DNA of 64,000 bases from Darksidea phi (Eukaryota > Ascomycota > Dothideomycetes > Pleosporales > Lentitheciaceae), in the NCBI GenBank assembly GCA_030770425.1, contig JASJFT010000022.1, positions 62,001 through 126,000 on the forward strand, written 5' to 3'. Of the stretch, positions 57,501 through 64,000 are shown piece by piece (position 1 is the stretch's first letter; every line of letters starts with the position of its first letter). Below the pieces are notes generated by a model. It was not told the DNA's origin. It made no database searches and was given only the letters and a program-made list of their open reading frames with translations. A program made the position numbers and the translations under genes.

Positions 57501-57791
57501 CGAAGCGGGCGACGGGCTGTACTGCGGGCGGTCGTACGCGGGCGGTTCGGGTATGCTCATCTGCAAATTCGCTGGTTGATCTACCCTCCCAGACCCAAAG
57601 CTGTTCTTTGTAGGCGAAGCAAAACCGTTTGGCGGTTGCGGCGAAGCGGGTGGTGTGTATTCGCTGCCGGGAGGTCGGTAGGGCACATACTGCGGGCTCG
57701 AGAGGCCCGTTGGCTCGGGAATCGATCTGGTCGCGCCCTCGATGGAGGCACCAAGGGCGCCAGGAGATGTAGTAAGCTCGTCCATTGTCAA
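54567..57791 (-). CDS. TBC-domain Rab GTPase-activating protein
   Basis: Accelerates GTP hydrolysis by Rab-type GTPases in vesicle traffic. Single exon, 1074 aa. Residues 1-650 are disordered and Ser/Pro-rich with an acidic patch (DLDEEDMMSTVEDVIDAYFD). The TBC domain runs from about 716 (RKGYPPEWRGAMWW) to 1000. Both catalytic fingers are present: Arg773 in IERDLDRTFPD and Gln824 in GYCQSLN. After it comes a conserved block (RRCLNPNILHDIAF) and a strongly basic tail ending KASKRFLRKKTQPF, which may bind membrane. An insertion of acidic residues (about 788-800) lies between the two fingers. The target Rab cannot be told. An intronless 3.2-kb frame is unusual beside its multi-intron neighbours but is normal for large TBC proteins. 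Confidence 0.9.
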   Translation of the reverse strand: MTMDELTTSPGALGASIEGATRSIPEPTGLSSPQYVPYRPPGSEYTPPASPQPPNGFASPTKNSFGSGRVDQPANLQMSIPEPPAYDRPQYSPSPASSPPLPPLPSPKFTSRQRAPSLLRHAAVSSPLNDGFPRAEQPAPSPTFPPHMMRQASGPGSTNDPRSIFNPLASNPVSSHGPSYESSTEDVSRVPAQQRMRGMTSTSQANFHPPLRSAASIPDYGPIRMSDRSNLSGAYRPNRGGPNWSHNDHYPPRHFRGEEARASFRSGWTNASSSFMEASGTERSSMATGRSSISDNRTSTYSRDRSEERDLSSDTLPTTLDLDEEDMMSTVEDVIDAYFDDEELLEDRSLEDDETRQSSAPASDTNRRTRSSSYSQDGNLRISFHSSDAPTQLDQSLAPQNPDLRNFSSGENAETSANHSSIPSHPASEIPGSSQSQEDPHISYLPPLQLSPLELTYSPMKVSAESNPTHPHDNILQRSSEEIPRRTSMAHRASRTGPPSASKRLSKPLAGPRLSKNTSNDGKLQEIHKDLTGLPPLPRNKSRLSRQDWAEIQAYSNRHSKGPSAALRSLEGSAPLSPPKFSSPLPEVDEEEAFPRRASTSVYDRRSNLFDLSMFQPTPPSKSKTTEFGSATKARGSGPAAALRKPLSASERDRYGFKKATDKISLQEYDLWFSKYDEHVSRRRNKWIALMKKEGLSMTDPSQFPEQCERVKRYARKGYPPEWRGAMWWFYSGGQQRIREPDMAGLYPSLVARVNRGELNKDDREAIERDLDRTFPDNIHFRPDPSHIDDGDDESGADEPSLIKDLREVLSAFALNNPGIGYCQSLNFIAGLLLLFLKQDTERVFVLLSIITQNHLPGAHARSLANTEVNVLMMLIRDYLPKVWNSINDTDLVNSGPGSKAHPDSKFQRQPTVALSCTSWFMSIFVGVLPIETVLRVWDAFLYEGPRALYRYALAIFKLGESEIRKYRPGDGELFMTVQNLPRRCLNPNILHDIAFVKKGFGSLTQNVIDQKRLFWREQSERAARSASQKSRNEKTLPVIKADSAIGDEDSKRGIVGLRRKASKRFLRKKTQPF

Positions 57792-60105
57792 TTGGGCGGC
57801 ATAGAAGATAGAGAGCGTCGGGGCGATGAAGGCTCATTCGACCGGGGAAGAGAGTGTCTCGGGGGCGCTTATGCTGTCGATTGGCATGTTGGTAAGCTGC
57901 GGAGTCAGTCGAACGACGGTGCAGGCGAGGCTGGAACTCGTGAGGCGTAAGGCGTGAAAGCTTCTGGGCTCAGCTGCTCGTGCGGCAGTCGGGCATTGGC
58001 CGTGAAAGACTCGAGCCCGATGCTGCCAACGGTGCACGCACGGGGAATGAGCGACGTCTCAGGTCGGCGCGGAAAATGTAAAAGAAAGACTGAAGAGATA
58101 CGAGAAGTGAGCGAGGACGAGAGACTAGGACTGCCTAGGCGTCGCGGAAGCCGTTGGTGTTGGAAGAGAGGTTCGGGCCAAGGGTGTAGCTACGGGTTGG
58201 ATGCAGTACTGTAGCTGGGGGGGGCGGCGGCCCGAGCCCAATACGGGGAAAAAGAAGCGCCGTGACAGAGCAGAGCCAATTGTGCTGCGCGCCTCGTCCG
58301 GCCCCCGGCGCTCCATTCACTGCGGCCAGCCGAATGGAGTTGGAGCCCGTATTTTCGTAATTGTCCTGTCGCGCTACCAAACGTGCATACCACGCGCCAA
58401 GCGGCCGGGAGAAAACTGCCGGATACCCTCTTGGACCTTAGGAATCTCTTCAGATCCAACCTTACTGAAGACTGCATTGTGTCCGACGCCGCAGCTGACG
58501 GCCCTTTTGCAACACCGTCGAGAGCCCGTCTCGGTGTTGCTGCACTGCATGGAAAGGAGCGTTTCAGGGGCTCGCTGCTCTACGCGACGTACTTCTTACA
58601 TCACTTCGTGCGACACAGGACAAAGCACCGTTAGATGCTGACTCGCTTTTAAATTGCTTCCAACAGCTCGCTGACGCTCCCCAGTAGCGCTAGGGGTGCC
58701 AACTTTCAAGTTCCTGGTGCCGGGGTGTGCTCCGGGTCGCACGCGAACAGTCCTCTGGCCCCCAACACCGCTGCATTAGCTGAAGTCGGAAAGGTACCGT
58801 GCATCACCACCAAGCCTTTCCGTCTGAAGATGAGCATCCTAGGAAGTCTTACTTAATCGCGCCATCGCCAACACAGCTTTACGGCCATTATGACGACATG
58901 TGTGGTCCCGCTGAAATTGCGGTTCCGGGATGCGCCTCGTGTGCGGCATATTTTGTCCAACCTTCTCCCTTTCAGCTACCCGCATGCTGGAAAATAAGTG
59001 GTCCAAAACAAATAGCCCTCTTTGTAGTAGTCGGACATGCCGCTTGTGCATTGCCGTTCTGGGAGCCAAGCTTATTGGGTTGGATTTTCATAGTGGGAGT
59101 CTCTTTTGTAGGGTCCGCACGAAACACAGGAGGAGTTTGTACACCGTAGACGGAGCCAAACTTATATCGTCTTTTCGAACGGACTACACAAAGGGAGGGG
59201 TCATACAGACCACCGACTGCTTTCGCCACAGCCAGAACGGCTTGATTAAACTTACAGAGAGCTCTTCAAGTGCCTGGAGGATTAGATTAGACCGAGTACC
59301 TAATGCTCCATGGATAGAGTCCGTAGTGCATTCAAAACAGCTAAAAGTAGCATATAGTGAAGATTAGGAGCAAACCGCAAACGCTTCAAGCCCTTATCAT
59401 CCCCATCCAACCTCGATTGACAGTCCTAACATGAATACAGCTGAAGACGGAAAGCAAAATCAGGTGAGACATGACATGATAGAGCGTAAAGTAAACACGT
59501 ATAAATTAGAGAAGCTTTCTGAAGGTAGGAAGGATACGTTGGCACGCTCTAAGGCGATTTATAGGCCTGCGGCTGCGAGCACTGAGACCTAATGGGGTAT
59601 CATCGCATGTCTTCCGCTCATGTCTCGAGTTTGCTTTGCGTTAGATAGGTGTATCTTCGCTGGTTCGGTCTTGCCCTTGCTCTCCTTCTGTCTGATCCCT
59701 GACCTATGATGCTGTTCGCTAGGGCGGCTAGTGTCGAATATGGCGACGAGGGATGCGTACGCAGTCTCTAAAGATCATCGTTTGAACCACAGCGGGAAGA
59801 GAAATGATTAGTTTCGTAGCGAAATGTCGTTGAGACAGCTTCAAAAGAGGAGTATGTGTATCCAGTGTCCAAAGGAAACAGTCTCTGAGTCACTATACCA
59901 CTAGTCTCCCTCTGTACACTCGATATTGAAGATGGCCTTTTATGCATATAAGAAGCCACCCTGATTATGATCCATTCTGTACTAAATCGCGACTTTATAC
60001 TCCCGACTTTGCCGCGAGATTCGCCAAACGCCTAGAATGCGCAAAGGTCGACGCAATGCCACCTCTCAAACAAATGCTCTCCATGTTCTATCACTGCACT
60101 TCTGC
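57792..60105. other. intergenic
   Basis: No supported gene in 2.3 kb. The part near 57800-58200 is the leader and promoter side of the TBC gene. Frames at 58201-58641 and 58930-59367 are open but overlap others on both strands and match nothing known to me. Confidence 0.4.
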
Positions 60106-60666
60106 TCACTTTGCGTACCGCTTCACCCAATCCTTGGCGTTCTTCTCAAATTCCTTGCGGTTCTCCTTGTACTCGTTGGCGATAGAGGGCTCGATAGCGT
60201 CGTCCGGGTTGGGCTCGATCATGAGGGTTTGGATGAGTCGCAGCACGGCAACGACCTTGTTTGGCGGCTTCCACTCGTCGGGACGCAGCAAGCCGAGACA
60301 CATGGAGCCCTTGTCGTCGTTGCTTACGTTAGGATGGTAGATCTTGGTCTTGAAGCTGACCACGGGAGGCTTGAAGGGGTATTCGTTGGGGAAATTAATC
60401 TCGAGCTTGAAGTGGCCGCCCTAACATGGTTAGTAGCCGGACTTGTACTACCATGCAGACTGTACATACCGCGTATGCCGACTGATCGGGTCCGTCTAGC
60501 AGGACCTCCCACTTCGTCATATTCTGCTCGTCGAAGTTGATCTTCATCCCGGGCGGGGTATCTGCCATGCATTCTCCGTACTCCTACACCATCATCAGTT
60601 CCTAGTTTTTATGACATCGTACGGGTGGCGTACCCTCATAATGCGCTTTTTTGCTCCGGCGCTCAT
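60106..60666 (-). CDS. ubiquitin-conjugating enzyme E2
   Basis: E2 enzyme that carries ubiquitin (or a related modifier) as a thioester. Exons 60666-60634, 60583-60470 and 60420-60106, with introns of 50 and 49 nt in phase 0, give 153 aa, the size of a bare UBC core. The HPN motif is at 78-80 (KTKIYHPNVSND) and the active cysteine is Cys90 (GSMCLGLLRPDEW). The C-terminal helices end KNAKDWVKRYAK. The sequence around the site (FPNEYPFKPP, FKTKIYHPN) is closest, from memory, to the UBE2L/Ubc4-like group, not to Ubc9 or Ubc12; the exact orthologue is unsettled. The 11-codon first exon (MSAGAKKRIMR) is short but fits the N-terminal helix. Confidence 0.9.
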
Positions 60667-62251
60667 CTTGGCGGTGAGGGATGCTGAGTCGAGCGGCGTC
60701 GGGATGAGTCGGGGGGGCTGTCGCTTGGAGGATGTAAGCTAAAGGCAGGCGGATGGGTGAGCTCTACGCAGAGGTATCAAGTTAGCATAGCTCGTCCGGA
60801 GGGGTCGGTACCTGTTGTCTCGGATAGAAGCGGCGCTATGTTGCGAAACCGGACGCGAATTACAATTCGAGACATCCAGTCTGTACTGCAGAGCCACATA
60901 CTGTTTATTTGAGAGCGCAGAAAGTTCGGTAAGGCAGCGTTGACGCGGAATTCGAGTGTCTTGTAGGTGGCGGTCGTGGAGATGGGGGAAAAGCTTATGT
61001 AGCGGTTGGCGGGGGAAAATGACTGGTGACGAAGGGTTTCAAAGGTGCAGGTGAGAGCTGGCGCCTGGCACCCAGCTCACAATGCCGAATCAGATGGCTG
61101 AGGATCCTCTAGGCAAACATAGACTAGCAATTCTTCTTGTCCCTTTCATCGAGACGACATATTTGATTTTGATTTTCATTTCTGGCTCTGCCATCGACGT
61201 CACAAAACCCGAAGATCTGCCCGGAGCATGCGTTCGGGTTCGACCAATCAAAAGCTATGATGCACAAGACGAGCGATGACAGACCTTCAACCACCAACAC
61301 GCTCGCCACCCTCTCTTCTTCTTTCCTAGGACGACGAAGCTGCATCCCGGCGGCACAGTAAAGCTGGGCCGAAGACTCCGAGACCACACAGAGGCATCGC
61401 TCGCGCAGAATCTACCATATTCTCAGCCGTAGATTGTATCTCCAAAAGTCGCCAAAGGCAGTACTCCCCGGAAATCCTCCGCTCGAAGCGGATGCCCCGT
61501 AAACCTATCCGGTCCTGTCTGTCCCCTCCCGCACCTCTGAGTCACGAGAGAGGCCGCCCGCTCCGGTCACACGCACACGCGTGCGGCTGCGTAGCCTGAT
61601 ATCGAAACACGCGTCGAGACCTCTGGTACAGTGTCATCTTTGCTGTATTGCTTTCCTTACCTTCTCTCGCCTTCTTCTCGTCTCCTTCGGCGTCAAGTTC
61701 CTGGATTCTACTGGTCTATCCCAGGAAGGCTGGGCGACGTCACCCCAGCGGTGCGTTGTCGCTTGCGCACCTGGCAGATCCGCCAACACGGCTCCTGCGT
61801 CGACACTCCAAGTCCTTCCGCCGTCCTGTATTCCACCGAATCAAAACGCGTAGCAAAATGCAGCCTTGCTGCCTCACCTCGTCGTCCATCCAATTATAGA
61901 GAGCAGGAAAACCATTGACGAATAGGAGCGCCCGCATACGAGCACTGCCCGCGCACGGGCCCAAGTTAGGCTTCCTTATAAACATGGCCGGCCTCCCCCA
62001 CACGTCGCCGGCACGCCTCACCGACAAGACCCAGAGCCCGTCAATCCACGTGTGCTATCATCACATCCCCGTGACGATACACACAAAGCCTCTTGGATTT
62101 CTCAGCACTTTCTCTCGCAAAGTCGCGAAAATCTGAGGGCTTCCGGTGCTCTCCAGCCAGCAACCTGCGTCACACTAACCTGTCCACTCTTTACCAGGCC
62201 CTCCGTCGCTCGCTCCGTCGCTCGTTAACTCGATCGCCCTCTTCGCCCACC
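60667..62251. other. intergenic between divergent E2 and BTB genes
   Basis: No supported gene. It contains both promoters. CT-rich tracts run from about 61600 to 62250, including a short repeated GTCGCTCGCTC stretch just before the BTB start. Confidence 0.45.
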
Positions 62252-63194
62252 ATGTTCGGAAAGCGCTCTTTTGCCAGCTCAAAGGACCGTTCGGGCAAGA
62301 TCACGAAGCAACCGAAGAGGTCGTTCCGCGAGACGTCGAAGCAGAAGCAGCAGATGATCGATAAGATGGAATCCGTGCGCATGGACAGTCCGATGATGGA
62401 GAGTGTTTCGCCCAGTCTCACCTCCGCCATTGTGACCATAGTCGTTGGTGCAGACCAGCGTCTGTTCGCCGCACACGAAGACGTCCTCTGCCACTCCCCA
62501 TACTTTGCCGAAGCATTGCGGGGCCAGTTCTTCGAATCCGCTAATCGCCGCATCGATCTGCCAACGGAGGAACCCGAGATCTTTTCCTGTATCCTCGAGT
62601 ATCTGTACAAGGGTGACTACTACCCGCGCCTTGTGCACGACAAGCGCCGCCAAACCTGGATGCTTGAGGGCGCAGTGACGAGCCCGGACCCCAACAAAAA
62701 AGGTGACCGCGTAGCCGCCGTCGAGCCAACCTTCTTCCACTCCGGTGTCAACGACATCATTCTCCGCGACACAGCCGTATACTGCGCTGCTGATCGGTAC
62801 GGCCTCGAAGAGCTCAAGAAGCTCTCCCTGCGCAAGCAGGGCCTGCAGAGCGGGATCGAGGTCGGCACCATCCTGCGAAGCGCTCGGTATGCCTACGAGA
62901 ACACGCCGGATAGTGATTCGAGGCTGCGCGCTCATTACCTCGCCCTGATTATTCGTAGCCGGAAGACGTTCAAGCGTAGTGGAACCATGCAGATGGAAAT
63001 GGAGATTGGGGGGAAACTGTTCTTCGACTTGTTCGTGGCGATGTGCAACCATGTCGATGATATCGTGGATGCGAGGTGAGCGTCTGAGCTACTATATTGC
63101 CCCATTCATTGCTGTTTTGTGATTTCTGCGCGCTGTCGTCCTCGCAGAACTAACATCAGATTCCAGCAACGCCCGCACCCCGAAGACCATCTAA
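62252..63194 (+). CDS. BTB/POZ-domain protein
   Basis: Probable dimerisation or Cul3-adaptor-type protein. Exon 1 is 62252-63075. A 91-nt intron (GTGAGC..CAG) leads to a 28-nt last exon at 63167-63194, giving 283 aa ending SNARTPKTI. Reading through the intron stops at once and would give 275 aa. The BTB fold begins around residue 57: AIVTIVVGADQRLFAAHEDVL, then HSPYFAEALRGQF, IDLPTEEPEIFSCILEYLYKGDYYP. After a loop of about 40 residues it continues RDTAVYCAADRYGLEELKKLSL, the usual end. The N-terminus is basic and Lys/Ser-rich. An alternative acceptor (CGCAG at 63147) would give a longer His/Pro-rich tail and is less likely. The in-frame extension upstream to 62093 lacks support. Confidence 0.85.
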
Positions 63195-64000
63195 AAGTTG
63201 CCTTCACTCAACACTCGTCTCCGAACACGCAAAGACACACCACGCCTACACCACTCACCTTGCGCACAAATTGCCGACCCCAGCGACACGCACCACCCAC
63301 GCAACTCGCTCACACGCGCATTCACCACTGACAAGAAAACCCACAAAAAAAAGCTCCACGGATAGAATCGACTTCCTTCCGTGTCTTTCTTCGGCGTTTG
63401 AATCACGGCCTGCCTGTTGCATCACTATCTCAATTTCCACTCTTCTCCTCCCCCGTGGCGTTGTCAACTTGCTTACCCCCAATATCCCCCCTCAACTCCC
63501 CCCCAGCATATCTCGTACTCATGTCACGATTGCTCCCCTTCCTTTAACCTCTACCCCCTCTTGCTTGCGAGAGGAGTACATGACGAATCCGAAACTGCGT
63601 TTCTTTTGTTTAGCTACTCTGACGGTGGAGGCCACCAGGAAGACTGTTGTTGTAGTAGTATGGGGTTTGGGAAGGACATAGGGGAAACTCTGTATCTGGT
63701 GCTTTTTATGGTTCTGCGATGGTCAAGGACTGACGACTCGCAACTGCGAGTAGGATGCCTTGAGGGTGGCCGAAAGGGAAGCGGCGTCAGATTGATCGAG
63801 ACCGCTTGTATGGTAGACTGGCGAAGGATGATTTAGCGGCGGGTGATGAGAGACTATGTCGCCGCTATCATTGTGCGTTTTTTGACAGTGACGAGTGACG
63901 TGTAACGTGTGCCTGACTAGTGCGTGTGCAGTGTGGCGTTCAGTTGATTCATGGCCGCTGTCTACTTGCGAAACATGACACTATCTAAGTTCGTGACCCC
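63195..64000. other. 3' flank of BTB gene
   Basis: No further gene seen. Pyrimidine-rich sequence to about 63550; open frames here are low-complexity and overlap on both strands. Confidence 0.45.

Noticed and set aside
58201..58641. 146-codon plus-strand frame upstream of the TBC gene
   Set aside because: Basic, featureless translation, overlapped by minus-strand frames of similar length.

Overview
The window looks like nuclear DNA of a filamentous ascomycete (Pezizomycotina, probably Dothideomycetes; the class is inferred from the mix of families). Genes are monocistronic on both strands. They are split by short GT-AG introns, mostly 48-160 nt, that end in CAG or TAG. The families are typical of moulds: AA9 LPMO, GH55, HET, DUF2235, DUF3669, DUF7053, DUF7580-like, ACS-family MFS, M6 peptidase and fungal C2H2-TPR proteins. 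I saw no bacterial operons, CRISPR arrays, rRNA or tRNA. All calls come from reading the sequence and recalling families; no database search was run.

Layout. 0.4-5 kb: a cytochrome P450 and a secreted AA9 copper monooxygenase. 6.5-7.8 kb: a HET-domain incompatibility protein beside AT-rich repeat debris. 8-10 kb: gene-poor, with a probable LINE trace. 10-13.5 kb: an unrecognised acidic protein and a long repeat-rich non-coding stretch. 13.5-18.3 kb: a DUF2235 hydrolase with a GC-AG intron and a GDS1-like winged-helix protein. 18.3-21 kb: minisatellites and a possible amidohydrolase scrap. 21-25 kb: OMS1-like methyltransferase and flavin amine oxidase (head-to-head), then an alpha/beta hydrolase. 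25-27.6 kb: a decayed SNF2-helicase fragment. 27.6-33.5 kb: an F-box-like protein, AT-rich debris and a seven-exon M6 metallopeptidase with a ricin-like tail.

34.8-42 kb is the most unusual block. A C2H2 zinc-finger/TPR protein carries near-identical 126-bp TPR repeats and an assembly gap. It stands head-to-head with a HeLo/DUF7580-like protein. A DUF3669 gene broken by a frameshift follows. This resembles a fungal non-self-recognition locus, with repeats of high internal similarity, but the C2H2-TPR protein has no NACHT or NB-ARC domain.

43-64 kb is mostly ordinary: a DUF7053 protein, an MFS transporter, a secreted GH55 beta-1,3-glucanase, a hotdog thioesterase head-to-head with an inositol monophosphatase, a large TBC Rab-GAP, an E2 ubiquitin-conjugating enzyme and a BTB protein. 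Secreted polymer-degrading enzymes (AA9 and GH55; the M6 peptidase has no visible signal) and the transporter suggest a saprobic or plant/fungus-associated life. No biosynthetic cluster is apparent; the P450 stands alone.
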